A stretch of 64,000 nucleotides of DNA from Sipunculus nudus (GCA_026874595.1 CM049314.1:50389812-50453811); one strand, 5' to 3'. Shown: positions 1 to 12,389, numbered from the stretch's first letter. Notes: a model not told the origin generated them from the sequence alone. A program made the numbers and translations.

Positions 1-323
1 CTCAAATTCGCTTGCTTGCCGGTTCTTGCGTCTCACATATAGCATTCTACAGGCCACAGTTCTGAAAGAATCCTTTTAAAACTATTACATCTTATGTCTT
101 ACACATATATCTCGAAACCGATTTTTCATTTTCCAGAATTGGCCGCTAGGGGGCGGTGCACTCAAACTTGCACAACATATCATTTTTTGGCCATATCTCC
201 AAAACTATTAACCTCATTTACATAAATTATAGCTTATTATCTTCCTCTTAGGATTCTTCATAACATGATTAAGTCATCTGTTCTCAATCTTGGGTCAGTA
301 TGTTTGTCTGTTTGTCAGTTGTC
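1..323. repeat. Monomer A' (reference)
   Basis: Begins CTCAAATTCGCTTGC and ends GTTTGTCAGTTGTC; 323 bp. Carries a CTCF-like core. It differs from A and E mainly in its last 90 bp (CTTAGGATTCTTCATAAC in place of CTGGGTCTTTCC), where it matches neither, and it always precedes B. Confidence 0.92.
140..158 (+). promoter_or_regulatory. CTCF-core-like motif in A'
   Basis: TGGCCGCTAGGGGGCGGTG differs at one position from the vertebrate CTCF core (about CCASYAGRKGGCRS). The same motif recurs at the same offset in every A' monomer. Binding is inferred, not shown. Confidence 0.5.
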
Positions 324-471
324 CTCATTTTCGCCTGCTTCCTGGTTCTTGCGTCTCACATGTAGCATTCTACTGGCCACAGTTTTGAAGGAATCGTTTT
401 GTAAATTACACTTGTCATATATCGTGATGATATCTGGAAGTCCTATGTTTATTATTCAAATAAGTCAAAGA

Positions 472-480
472 TCAAGGTCA
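472..480 (+). promoter_or_regulatory. Nuclear-receptor extended half-site in B
   Basis: TCAAGGTCA, the consensus monomer element of ERR/NR5A-type receptors, followed directly by AGGTGATC. Found in the B monomers of the core units examined. Confidence 0.35.
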
Positions 481-622
481 AGGTGATCAAAATATATCAA
501 AATCTTATTTTCTTTAGAACTTTGTTAATATTGGTTCCTTCTTCACAAACTATGGATTATTTTCTTTCACTTTGACACTGCTGGTTCATCTGACTAACTT
601 TACATCATTTCCGGCAAGCGCG

Positions 623-640
623 TGACCTCAGGTCATCTAG
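623..640. other. Short hairpin followed by CTAG at end of B
   Basis: Stem TGACC/GGTCA with loop TCA (623-635), then T and CTAG (637-640), then a T-rich TGTC run. Hairpin plus CTRR is the 3'-end layout of Helitrons, and a GTCT-type run beside it is a habit of Helentron-derived small elements. Read the other way, the order is (GACA)n, AAACTAGA, hairpin. A distant copy at 44,971-44,983 keeps the stem with a compensated base pair. Confidence 0.45.
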
Positions 641-642
641 TT

Positions 643-646
<4 letters not shown>

Positions 647-670
<24 letters not shown>
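647..670 (+). repeat. (TGTC)6 microsatellite between B and C
   Basis: Six TGTC copies in the core units inspected; unit 12 has five, explaining its 2,059-bp length. Edge units have fewer or interrupted copies. Confidence 0.95.
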
Positions 671-673
<3 letters not shown>

Positions 674-782
674 GTACTCTCTACAGGCCACAATTTTCCA
701 GCAATTGCTTTCAAACTTATACAGCTGGTAGACAAGCAAAAGTCCTGGAGGCCTATTGTTTTTGGGCATTATAGGTCAAATG

Positions 783-797
783 TCAAGGTCAAGGTCA
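783..797 (+). promoter_or_regulatory. Overlapping nuclear-receptor half-sites in C
   Basis: TCAAGGTCAAGGTCA holds two overlapping TCAAGGTCA words. Recurs in every core C monomer. Binding is speculative. Confidence 0.35.
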
Positions 798-924
798 TCA
801 AAAGTATACAAAACGGTTTTTTGTTCATATCTGTGTTAATATTGGTCGTATCTACTTCAACAGTAGCTCATTTTAATCGTCATTCCAAGGCCTGTTTTCT
901 GGTGTGTAGCTGACTCAATTTGCG

Positions 925-938
925 GTAACCATGGTAAC
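925..938. promoter_or_regulatory. RFX X-box-like palindrome in C
   Basis: GTAACCATGGTAAC fits the relaxed X-box GTHNCCATRGNAAC. Present at this offset in the core C monomers; edge units have GTTACCATGGTAAC, GTAACAATGGTTAC and similar inverted forms, so the dyad has persisted. Confidence 0.4.
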
Positions 939-1071
939 ACATTTTTGGGGAAAAGTGCTGATATTTTTCTAAATTTGTCAGTTTTAAAGCTACAGAGGTC
1001 TAGTTTTTTGCTTCAGGTAGCATTCACCTAGTACTACAAGATTCTATTAAGAGTCTCGCAATATCTCGTAT

Positions 1072-1094
1072 AATATCTCGTCAAACGAGATATT
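1072..1094. other. AT-rich hairpin at C/D junction
   Basis: Perfect 10-bp arms AATATCTCGT / ACGAGATATT with loop CAA; outer CTCG/CGAG pairs extend it past a small internal loop. Unit 22 has the same arms with loop GA; unit 24 has a decayed version. Confidence 0.75.
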
Positions 1095-1113
1095 TCGAGA
1101 TTTCAGTAATCTT

Positions 1114-1401
1114 GCCCTGGAGGCCACAGTTTTGCAGGAATCTTTTTGAAACTGGCATATCTTAAGTCCTACACTATTATCTCGAAATCAATTTTTCATT
1201 TTTTTAATTCGGCCGCTAGGGGGCGCTGGGTGCAAACCTCTCCAACATATCATGTTTTGGCAATATCTCCAAAATTATAAGCCTCAATTACAAAAACTAT
1301 AGTGTATTTTTTTCCTCTAAGTCTTCTTCATGAACTCGTTTAGTCATCTGGTCTCAATCTTGTGTCACTTTGTCTGTGTGTCCGTCTGTTTCTCAGTTGT
1401 C
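1114..1401. repeat. Monomer D (reference)
   Basis: Begins near CCCTGGAGGCCACAG; about 288 bp. It lacks the first 45-50 bp of the usual monomer, whose place is taken by the end of C. Carries a CTCF-like core ending GCGCTG rather than GCGGTG. Confidence 0.85.
1210..1228 (+). promoter_or_regulatory. CTCF-core-like motif in D
   Basis: CGGCCGCTAGGGGGCGCTG; carries the GCGCTG ending typical of the longer CTCF motif. Same orientation as the sites in A', E and A. Confidence 0.5.
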
Positions 1402-1732
1402 CTCAAATCCGCTTGCTTGCCGGTTCTTGCGTCTCACATATAGCATTCTACAGGACACAGTTTTGAAAGAATCTTTTTAAAACTATTACATCTTATGTCT
1501 TACACTTATATCTCGAAACCGATTTTTTATTTTCCAGAATTGGCCGCTAGGGGGCGGTGCACTCAAACATGCACAACATATCATTTTTTGGCCATATCTC
1601 CAAAACTATAAACATCATTTACATAAACTATAGCTTATTTTCTTCCTCTGGGTCTTTCCAAAAACCTGGTGTATTCATTTGGTCTCAATCTTGAGTCACT
1701 TTGTCTGTGTGTCCGTCTGTTTCTCAGTTGTC
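1402..1732. repeat. Monomer E (reference)
   Basis: Exactly 331 bp, from CTCAAATCCGCTTGC to TTCTCAGTTGTC. Very close to A; diagnostic differences include AGGACACAG for AGGCCACAG and CAAACATGCAC for CAAACTTGCAC. Present in short and long units, absent from old unit 24. Confidence 0.93.
1541..1559 (+). promoter_or_regulatory. CTCF-core-like motif in E
   Basis: TGGCCGCTAGGGGGCGGTG, 331 bp before the equivalent site in A, giving two sites one monomer apart. Confidence 0.5.
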
Positions 1733-2063
1733 CTCAAATTCGCTTGCTTGCCGGTTCTTGCGTCTCACATATAGCATTCTACAGGCCACAGTTCTGAAAG
1801 AATCCTTTTAAAACTATTACATCTTATGTCTTACACATATATCTCGAAACCGATTTTTCATTTTCCAGAATTGGCCGCTAGGGGGCGGTGCACTCAAACT
1901 TGCACAACATATCATTTTTTGGCCATATCTCCAAAACTATTAACCTCATTTACATAAACTATAGCTTATTTTCTTCCTCTGGGTCTTTCCAAAAACCTGG
2001 TGTATTCATTTGGTCTCAATCTTGAGTCACTTTGTCTGTGTGTCCGTCTGTTTCTCAGTTGTC
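1733..2063. repeat. Monomer A (extra monomer of long units)
   Basis: Exactly 331 bp. Its left two-thirds matches A' and its right third matches E, as expected if made by unequal crossing-over between neighbouring E and A' monomers. Its presence is the only difference between long and short units. Confidence 0.93.
1872..1890 (+). promoter_or_regulatory. CTCF-core-like motif in A
   Basis: Identical to the site in E. Because A is present only in long units, long units have four sites and short units three. Confidence 0.5.
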
Positions 2064-2705
2064 CTCAAATTCGCTTGCTTGCCGGTTCTTGCGTCTCACA
2101 TATAGCATTCTACAGGCCACAGTTCTGAAAGAATCCTTTTAAAACTATTACATCTTATGTCTTACACATATATCTCGAAACCGATTTTTCATTTTCCAGA
2201 ATTGGCCGCTAGGGGGCGGTGCACTCAAACTTGCACAACATATCATTTTTTGGCCATATCTCCAAAACTATTAACCTCATTTACATAAATTATAGCTTAT
2301 TATCTTCCTCTTAGGATTCTTCATAACATGATTAAGTCATCTGTTCTCAATCTTGGGTCAGTATGTTTGTCTGTTTGTCAGTTGTCCTCATTTTCGCCTG
2401 CTTCCTGGTTCTTGCGTCTCACATGTAGCATTCTACTGGCCACAGTTTTGAAGGAATCGTTTTGTAAATTACACTTGTCATATATCGTGATGATATCTGG
2501 AAGTCCTATGTTTATTATTCAAATAAGTCAAAGATCAAGGTCAAGGTGATCAAAATATATCAAAATCTTATTTTCTTTAGAACTTTGTTAATATTGGTTC
2601 CTTCTTCACAAACTATGGATTATTTTCTTTCACTTTGACACTGCTGGTTCATCTGACTAACTTTACATCATTTCCGGCAAGCGCGTGACCTCAGGTCATC
2701 TAGTT

Positions 2706-2736
<31 letters not shown>

Positions 2737-3795
2737 GTACTCTCTACAGGCCACAATTTTCCAGCAATTGCTTTCAAACTTATACAGCTGGTAGACAAGC
2801 AAAAGTCCTGGAGGCCTATTGTTTTTGGGCATTATAGGTCAAATGTCAAGGTCAAGGTCATCAAAAGTATACAAAACGGTTTTTTGTTCATATCTGTGTT
2901 AATATTGGTCGTATCTACTTCAACAGTAGCTCATTTTAATCGTCATTCCAAGGCCTGTTTTCTGGTGTGTAGCTGACTCAATTTGCGGTAACCATGGTAA
3001 CACATTTTTGGGGAAAAGTGCTGATATTTTTCTAAATTTGTCAGTTTTAAAGCTACAGAGGTCTAGTTTTTTGCTTCAGGTAGCATTCACCTAGTACTAC
3101 AAGATTCTATTAAGAGTCTCGCAATATCTCGTATAATATCTCGTCAAACGAGATATTTCGAGATTTCAGTAATCTTGCCCTGGAGGCCACAGTTTTGCAG
3201 GAATCTTTTTGAAACTGGCATATCTTAAGTCCTACACTATTATCTCGAAATCAATTTTTCATTTTTTTAATTCGGCCGCTAGGGGGCGCTGGGTGCAAAC
3301 CTCTCCAACATATTATGTTTTGGCAATATCTCCAAAATTATAAGCCTCAATTACAAAAACTATAGTGTATTTTTTTCCTCTAAGTCTTCTTCATGAACTC
3401 GTTTAGTCATCTGGTCTCAATCTTGTGTCACTTTGTCTGTGTGTCCGTCTGTTTCTCAGTTGTCCTCAAATCCGCTTGCTTGCCGGTTCTTGCGTCTCAC
3501 ATATAGCATTCTACAGGACACAGTTTTGAAAGAATCTTTTTAAAACTATTACATCTTATGTCTTACACTTATATCTCGAAACCGATTTTTTATTTTCCAG
3601 AATTGGCCGCTAGGGGGCGGTGCACTCAAACATGCACAACATATCATTTTTTGGCCATATCTCCAAAACTATAAACATCATTTACATAAACTATAGCTTA
3701 TTTTCTTCCTCTGGGTCTTTCCAAAAACCTGGTGTATTCATTTGGTCTCAATCTTGAGTCACTTTGTCTGTGTGTCCGTCTGTTTCTCAGTTGTC
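2064..3795. repeat. Satellite unit 2, short
   Basis: 1,732 bp, A'-B-C-D-E. D has TATTATG for TATCATG (T at 3314), a variant shared only with unit 4 among the units compared. Confidence 0.95.
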
Positions 3796-4437
3796 CTCAA
3801 ATTCGCTTGCTTGCCGGTTCTTGCGTCTCACATATAGCATTCTACAGGCCACAGTTCTGAAAGAATCCTTTTAAAACTATTACATCTTATGTCTTACACA
3901 TATATCTCGAAACCGATTTTTCATTTTCCAGAATTGGCCGCTAGGGGGCGGTGCACTCAAACTTGCACAACATATCATTTTTTGGCCATATCTCCAAAAC
4001 TATTAACCTCATTTACATAAATTATAGCTTATTATCTTCCTCTTAGGATTCTTCATAACATGATTAAGTCATCTGTTCTCAATCTTGGGTCAGTATGTTT
4101 GTCTGTTTGTCAGTTGTCCTCATTTTCGCCTGCTTCCTGGTTCTTGCGTCTCACATGTAGCATTCTACTGGCCACAGTTTTGAAGGAATCGTTTTGTAAA
4201 TTACACTTGTCATATATCGTGATGATATCTGGAAGTCCTATGTTTATTATTCAAATAAGTCAAAGATCAAGGTCAAGGTGATCAAAATATATCAAAATCT
4301 TATTTTCTTTAGAACTTTGTTAATATTGGTTCCTTCTTCACAAACTATGGATTATTTTCTTTCACTTTGACACTGCTGGTTCATCTGACTAACTTTACAT
4401 CATTTCCGGCAAGCGCGTGACCTCAGGTCATCTAGTT

Positions 4438-4468
<31 letters not shown>

Positions 4469-5858
4469 GTACTCTCTACAGGCCACAATTTTCCAGCAAT
4501 TGCTTTCAAACTTATACAGCTGGTAGACAAGCAAAAGTCCTGGAGGCCTATTGTTTTTGGGCATTATAGGTCAAATGTCAAGGTCAAGGTCATCAAAAGT
4601 ATACAAAACGGTTTTTTGTTCATATCTGTGTTAATATTGGTCGTATCTACTTCAACAGTAGCTCATTTTAATCGTCATTCCAAGGCCTGTTTTCTGGTGT
4701 GTAGCTGACTCAATTTGCGGTAACCATGGTAACACATTTTTGGGGAAAAGTGCTGATATTTTTCTAAATTTGTCAGTTTTAAAGCTACAGAGGTCTAGTT
4801 TTTTGCTTCAGGTAGCATTCACCTAGTACTACAAGATTCTATTAAGAGTCTCGCAATATCTCGTATAATATCTCGTCAAACGAGATATTTCGAGATTTCA
4901 GTAATCTTGCCCTGGAGGCCACAGTTTTGCAGGAATCTTTTTGAAACTGGCATATCTTAAGTCCTACACTATTATCTCGAAATCAATTTTTCATTTTTTT
5001 AATTCGGCCGCTAGGGGGCGCTGGGTGCAAACCTCTCCAACATATCATGTTTTGGCAATATCTCCAAAATTATAAGCCTCAATTACAAAAACTATAGTGT
5101 ATTTTTTTCCTCTAAGTCTTCTTCATGAACTCGTTTAGTCATCTGGTCTCAATCTTGTGTCACTTTGTCTGTGTGTCCGTCTGTTTCTCAGTTGTCCTCA
5201 AATCCGCTTGCTTGCCGGTTCTTGCGTCTCACATATAGCATTCTACAGGACACAGTTTTGAAAGAATCTTTTTAAAACTATTACATCTTATGTCTTACAC
5301 TTATATCTCGAAACCGATTTTTTATTTTCCAGAATTGGCCGCTAGGGGGCGGTGCACTCAAACATGCACAACATATCATTTTTTGGCCATATCTCCAAAA
5401 CTATAAACATCATTTACATAAACTATAGCTTATTTTCTTCCTCTGGGTCTTTCCAAAAACCTGGTGTATTCATTTGGTCTCAATCTTGAGTCACTTTGTC
5501 TGTGTGTCCGTCTGTTTCTCAGTTGTCCTCAAATTCGCTTGCTTGCCGGTTCTTGCGTCTCACATATAGCATTCTACAGGCCACAGTTCTGAAAGAATCC
5601 TTTTAAAACTATTACATCTTATGTCTTACACATATATCTCGAAACCGATTTTTCATTTTCCAGAATTGGCCGCTAGGGGGCGGTGCACTCAAACTTGCAC
5701 AACATATCATTTTTTGGCCATATCTCCAAAACTATTAACCTCATTTACATAAACTATAGCTTATTTTCTTCCTCTGGGTCTTTCCAAAAACCTGGTGTAT
5801 TCATTTGGTCTCAATCTTGAGTCACTTTGTCTGTGTGTCCGTCTGTTTCTCAGTTGTC
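3796..5858. repeat. Satellite unit 3, long
   Basis: 2,063 bp. No differences from unit 1 were noticed on reading. Confidence 0.95.
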
Positions 5859-6500
5859 CTCAAATTCGCTTGCTTGCCGGTTCTTGCGTCTCACATATAG
5901 CATTCTACAGGCCACAGTTCTGAAAGAATCCTTTTAAAACTATTACATCTTATGTCTTACACATATATCTCGAAACCGATTTTTCATTTTCCAGAATTGG
6001 CCGCTAGGGGGCGGTGCACTCAAACTTGCACAACATATCATTTTTTGGCCATATCTCCAAAACTATTAACCTCATTTACATAAATTATAGCTTATTATCT
6101 TCCTCTTAGGATTCTTCATAACATGATTAAGTCATCTGTTCTCAATCTTGGGTCAGTATGTTTGTCTGTTTGTCAGTTGTCCTCATTTTCGCCTGCTTCC
6201 TGGTTCTTGCGTCTCACATGTAGCATTCTACTGGCCACAGTTTTGAAGGAATCGTTTTGTAAATTACACTTGTCATATATCGTGATGATATCTGGAAGTC
6301 CTATGTTTATTATTCAAATAAGTCAAAGATCAAGGTCAAGGTGATCAAAATATATCAAAATCTTATTTTCTTTAGAACTTTGTTAATATTGGTTCCTTCT
6401 TCACAAACTATGGATTATTTTCTTTCACTTTGACACTGCTGGTTCATCTGACTAACTTTACATCATTTCCGGCAAGCGCGTGACCTCAGGTCATCTAGTT

Positions 6501-6531
<31 letters not shown>

Positions 6532-7590
6532 GTACTCTCTACAGGCCACAATTTTCCAGCAATTGCTTTCAAACTTATACAGCTGGTAGACAAGCAAAAG
6601 TCCTGGAGGCCTATTGTTTTTGGGCATTATAGGTCAAATGTCAAGGTCAAGGTCATCAAAAGTATACAAAACGGTTTTTTGTTCATATCTGTGTTAATAT
6701 TGGTCGTATCTACTTCAACAGTAGCTCATTTTAATCGTCATTCCAAGGCCTGTTTTCTGGTGTGTAGCTGACTCAATTTGCGGTAACCATGGTAACACAT
6801 TTTTGGGGAAAAGTGCTGATATTTTTCTAAATTTGTCAGTTTTAAAGCTACAGAGGTCTAGTTTTTTGCTTCAGGTAGCATTCACCTAGTACTACAAGAT
6901 TCTATTAAGAGTCTCGCAATATCTCGTATAATATCTCGTCAAACGAGATATTTCGAGATTTCAGTAATCTTGCCCTGGAGGCCACAGTTTTGCAGGAATC
7001 TTTTTGAAACTGGCATATCTTAAGTCCTACACTATTATCTCGAAATCAATTTTTCATTTTTTTAATTCGGCCGCTAGGGGGCGCTGGGTGCAAACCTCTC
7101 CAACATATTATGTTTTGGCAATATCTCCAAAATTATAAGCCTCAATTACAAAAACTATAGTGTATTTTTTTCCTCTAAGTCTTCTTCATGAACTCGTTTA
7201 GTCATCTGGTCTCAATCTTGTGTCACTTTGTCTGTGTGTCCGTCTGTTTCTCAGTTGTCCTCAAATCCGCTTGCTTGCCGGTTCTTGCGTCTCACATATA
7301 GCATTCTACAGGACACAGTTTTGAAAGAATCTTTTTAAAACTATTACATCTTATGTCTTACACTTATATCTCGAAACCGATTTTTTATTTTCCAGAATTG
7401 GCCGCTAGGGGGCGGTGCACTCAAACATGCACAACATATCATTTTTTGGCCATATCTCCAAAACTATAAACATCATTTACATAAACTATAGCTTATTTTC
7501 TTCCTCTGGGTCTTTCCAAAAACCTGGTGTATTCATTTGGTCTCAATCTTGAGTCACTTTGTCTGTGTGTCCGTCTGTTTCTCAGTTGTC
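5859..7590. repeat. Satellite unit 4, short
   Basis: 1,732 bp. Shares TATTATG (T at 7109) with unit 2, so units 1+2 and 3+4 look like a duplicated 3,795-bp pair. Confidence 0.95.
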
Positions 7591-8232
7591 CTCAAATTCG
7601 CTTGCTTGCCGGTTCTTGCGTCTCACATATAGCATTCTACAGGCCACAGTTCTGAAAGAATCCTTTTAAAACTATTACATCTTATGTCTTACACATATAT
7701 CTCGAAACCGATTTTTCATTTTCCAGAATTGGCCGCTAGGGGGCGGTGCACTCAAACTTGCACAACATATCATTTTTTGGCCATATCTCCAAAACTATTA
7801 ACCTCATTTACATAAATTATAGCTTATTATCTTCCTCTTAGGATTCTTCATAACATGATTAAGTCATCTGTTCTCAATCTTGGGTCAGTATGTTTGTCTG
7901 TTTGTCAGTTGTCCTCATTTTCGCCTGCTTCCTGGTTCTTGCGTCTCACATGTAGCATTCTACTGGCCACAGTTTTGAAGGAATCGTTTTGTAAATTACA
8001 CTTGTCATATATCGTGATGATATCTGGAAGTCCTATGTTTATTATTCAAATAAGTCAAAGATCAAGGTCAAGGTGATCAAAATATATCAAAATCTTATTT
8101 TCTTTAGAACTTTGTTAATATTGGTTCCTTCTTCACAAACTATGGATTATTTTCTTTCACTTTGACACTGCTGGTTCATCTGACTAACTTTACATCATTT
8201 CCGGCAAGCGCGTGACCTCAGGTCATCTAGTT

Positions 8233-8263
<31 letters not shown>

Positions 8264-9653
8264 GTACTCTCTACAGGCCACAATTTTCCAGCAATTGCTT
8301 TCAAACTTATACAGCTGGTAGACAAGCAAAAGTCCTGGAGGCCTATTGTTTTTGGGCATTATAGGTCAAATGTCAAGGTCAAGGTCATCAAAAGTATACA
8401 AAACGGTTTTTTGTTCATATCTGTGTTAATATTGGTCGTATCTACTTCAACAGTAGCTCATTTTAATCGTCATTCCAAGGCCTGTTTTCTGGTGTGTAGC
8501 TGACTCAATTTGCGGTAACCATGGTAACACATTTTTGGGGAAAAGTGCTGATATTTTTCTAAATTTGTCAGTTTTAAAGCTACAGAGGTCTAGTTTTTTG
8601 CTTCAGGTAGCATTCACCTAGTACTACAAGATTCTATTAAGAGTCTCGCAATATCTCGTATAATATCTCGTCAAACGAGATATTTCGAGATTTCAGTAAT
8701 CTTGCCCTGGAGGCCACAGTTTTGCAGGAATCTTTTTGAAACTGGCATATCTTAAGTCCTACACTATTATCTCGAAATCAATTTTTCATTTTTTTAATTC
8801 GGCCGCTAGGGGGCGCTGGGTGCAAACCTCTCCAACATATCATGTTTTGGCAATATCTCCAAAATTATAAGCCTCAATTACAAAAACTATAGTGTATTTT
8901 TTTCCTCTAAGTCTTCTTCATGAACTCGTTTAGTCATCTGGTCTCAATCTTGTGTCACTTTGTCTGTGTGTCCGTCTGTTTCTCAGTTGTCCTCAAATCC
9001 GCTTGCTTGCCGGTTCTTGCGTCTCACATATAGCATTCTACAGGACACAGTTTTGAAAGAATCTTTTTAAAACTATTACATCTTATGTCTTACACTTATA
9101 TCTCGAAACCGATTTTTTATTTTCCAGAATTGGCCACTAGGGGGCGGTGCACTCAAACATGCACAACATATCATTTATTGGCCATATCTCCAAAACTATA
9201 AACATCATTTACATAAACTATAGCTTATTTTCTTCCTCTGGGTCTTTCCAAAAACCTGGTGTATTCATTTGGTTTCAATCTTGAGTCACTTTGTCTGTGT
9301 GTCCGTCTGTTTCTCAGTTGTCCTCAAATTCGCTTGCTTGCCGGTTCTTGCGTCTCACATATAGCATTCTACAGGCCACAGTTCTGAAAGAATCCTTTTA
9401 AAACTATTACATCTTATGTCTTACACATATATCTCGAAACCGATTTTTCATTTTCCAGAATTGGCCGCTAGGGGGCGGTGCACTCAAACTTGCACAACAT
9501 ATCATTTTTTGGCCATATCTCTAAAACTATTAACCTCATTTACATAAACTATAGCTTATTTTCTTCCTCTGGGTCTTTCCAAAAACCTGGTGTATTCATT
9601 TGGTCTCAATCTTGAGTCACGTTGTCTGTGTGTCCGTCTGTTTCTCAGTTGTC
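7591..9653. repeat. Satellite unit 5, long
   Basis: 2,063 bp. E has TCATTTATTGG and a G-to-A change at 9136 that completes the CTCF consensus; A has CTCTAAAAC for CTCCAAAAC. The E and A variants recur together in units 12 and 15. Confidence 0.95.
9131..9149 (+). promoter_or_regulatory. Full-consensus CTCF-core match in unit 5
   Basis: TGGCCACTAGGGGGCGGTG: the A at position 6 removes the only mismatch to CCASYAGRKGGCRS. A single-copy variant within the core array. Confidence 0.55.
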
Positions 9654-10295
9654 CTCAAATTCGCTTGCTTGCCGGTTCTTGCGTCTCACATATAGCATTC
9701 TACAGGCCACAGTTCTGAAAGAATCCTTTTAAAACTATTACATCTTATGTCTTACACATATATCTCGAAACCGATTTTTCATTTTCCAGAATTGGCCGCT
9801 AGGGGGCGGTGCACTCAAACTTGCACAACATATCATTTTTTGGCCATATCTCCAAAACTATTAACCTCATTTACATAAATTATAGCTTATTATCTTCCTC
9901 TTAGGATTCTTCATAACATGATTAAGTCATCTGTTCTCAATCTTGGGTCAGTATGTTTGTCTGTTTGTCAGTTGTCCTCATTTTCGCCTGCTTCCTGGTT
10001 CTTGCGTCTCACATGTAGCATTCTACTGGCCACAGTTTTGAAGGAATCGTTTTGTAAATTACACTTGTCATATATCGTGATGATATCTGGAAGTCCTATG
10101 TTTATTATTCAAATAAGTCAAAGATCAAGGTCAAGGTGATCAAAATATATCAAAATCTTATTTTCTTTAGAACTTTGTTAATATTGGTTCCTTCTTCACA
10201 AACTATGGATTATTTTCTTTCACTTTGACACTGCTGGTTCATCTGACTAACTTTACATCATTTCCGGCAAGCGCGTGACCTCAGGTCATCTAGTT

Positions 10296-10326
<31 letters not shown>

Positions 10327-11716
10327 GTACTCTCTACAGGCCACAATTTTCCAGCAATTGCTTTCAAACTTATACAGCTGGTAGACAAGCAAAAGTCCTG
10401 GAGGCCTATTGTTTTTGGGCATTATAGGTCAAATGTCAAGGTCAAGGTCATCAAAAGTATACAAAACGGTTTTTTGTTCATATCTGTGTTAATATTGGTC
10501 GTATCTACTTCAACAGTAGCTCATTTTAATCGTCATTCCAAGGCCTGTTTTCTGGTGTGTAGCTGACTCAATTTGCGGTAACCATGGTAACACATTTTTG
10601 GGGAAAAGTGCTGATATTTTTCTAAATTTGTCAGTTTTAAAGCTACAGAGGTCTAGTTTTTTGCTTCAGGTAGCATTCACCTAGTACTACAAGATTCTAT
10701 TAAGAGTCTCGCAATATCTCGTATAATATCTCGTCAAACGAGATATTTCGAGATTTCAGTAATCTTGCCCTGGAGGCCACAGTTTTGCAGGAATCTTTTT
10801 GAAACTGGCATATCTTAAGTCCTACACTATTATCTCGAAATCAATTTTTCATTTTTTTAATTCGGCCGCTAGGGGGCGCTGGGTGCAAACCTCTCCAACA
10901 TATCATGTTTTGGCAATATCTCCAAAATTATAAGCCTCAATTACAAAAACTATAGTGTATTTTTTTCCTCTAAGTCTTCTTCATGAACTCGTTTAGTCAT
11001 CTGGTCTCAATCTTGTGTCACTTTGTCTGTGTGTCCGTCTGTTTCTCAGTTGTCCTCAAATCCGCTTGCTTGCCGGTTCTTGCGTCTCACATATAGCATT
11101 CTACAGGACACAGTTTTGAAAGAATCTTTTTAAAACTATTACATCTTATGTCTTACACTTATATCTCGAAACCGATTTTTTATTTTCCAGAATTGGCCGC
11201 TAGGGGGCGGTGCACTCAAACATGCACAACATATCATTTTTTGGCCATATCTCCAAAACTATAAACATCATTTACATAAACTATAGCTTATTTTCTTCCT
11301 CTGGGTCTTTCCAAAAACCTGGTGTATTCATTTGGTCTCAATCTTGAGTCACTTTGTCTGTGTGTCCGTCTGTTTCTCAGTTGTCCTCAAATTCGCTTGC
11401 TTGCCGGTTCTTGCGTCTCACATATAGCATTCTACAGGCCACAGTTCTGAAAGAATCCTTTTAAAACTATTACATCTTATGTCTTACACATATATCTCGA
11501 AACCGATTTTTCATTTTCCAGAATTGGCCGCTAGGGGGCGGTGCACTCAAACTTGCACAACATATCATTTTTTGGCCATATCTCCAAAACTATTAACCTC
11601 ATTTACATAAACTATAGCTTATTTTCTTCCTCTGGGTCTTTCCAAAAACCTGGTGTATTCATTTGGTCTCAATCTTGAGTCACTTTGTCTGTGTGTCCGT
11701 CTGTTTCTCAGTTGTC
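9654..11716. repeat. Satellite unit 6, long
   Basis: 2,063 bp; together with unit 5 one of two long-long neighbours (the other is 19+20). Confidence 0.95.
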
Positions 11717-12358
11717 CTCAAATTCGCTTGCTTGCCGGTTCTTGCGTCTCACATATAGCATTCTACAGGCCACAGTTCTGAAATAATCCTTTTAAAACTA
11801 TTACATCTTATGTCTTACACATATATCTCGAAACCGATTTTTCATTTTCCAGAATTGGCCGCTAGGAGGCGGTGCACTCAAACTTGCACAACATATCATT
11901 TTTTGGCCATATCTCCAAAACTATTAACCTCATTTACATAAATTATAGCTTATTATCTTCCTCTTAGGATTCTTCATAACATGATTAAGTCATCTGTTCT
12001 CAATCTTGGGTCAGTATGTTTGTCTGTTTGTCAGTTGTCCTCATTTTCGCCTGCTTCCTGGTTCTTGCGTCTCACATGTAGCATTCTACTGGCCACAGTT
12101 TTGAAGGAATCGTTTTGTAAATTACACTTGTCATATATCGTGATGATATCTGGAAGTCCTATGTTTATTATTCAAATAAGTCAAAGATCAAGGTCAAGGT
12201 GATCAAAATATATCAAAATCTTATTTTCTTTAGAACTTTGTTAATATTGGTTCCTTCTTCACAAACTATGGATTATTTTCTTTCACTTTGACACTGCTGG
12301 TTCATCTGACTAACTTTACATCATTTCCGGCAAGCGCGTGACCTCAGGTCATCTAGTT

Positions 12359-12389
<31 letters not shown>

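Larger units (their letters stand above)
324..672. repeat. Monomer B (reference)
   Basis: Begins CTCATTTTCGCCTGC, about 349 bp including the TGTC run. The first 60 bp align to A'; the middle lacks the CTCF-like core and has instead a TCAAGGTCA half-site (472-480) and an AT-rich block. Ends with a TGACC/GGTCA hairpin, CTAG and a tetranucleotide run. Confidence 0.88.
673..1113. repeat. Monomer C (reference)
   Basis: About 441 bp, the longest module. It starts at GTACTCTCTACAGGCCACA, which aligns with CATTCTACAGGCCACAG of A. Carries TCAAGGTCAAGGTCA, an X-box-like palindrome and, at its end, an AT-rich hairpin. Read on the minus strand, its middle resembles the TGACCTTGACCTTTGACC...CAATAGG phrase common in bivalve interspersed repeats (from memory, not searched). 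Confidence 0.85.
1..2063. repeat. Satellite unit 1, long (A'-B-C-D-E-A)
   Basis: Taken as reference unit, 2,063 bp. Modules are annotated separately below. It forms a long+short pair with unit 2 that recurs as units 3+4. Confidence 0.95.
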
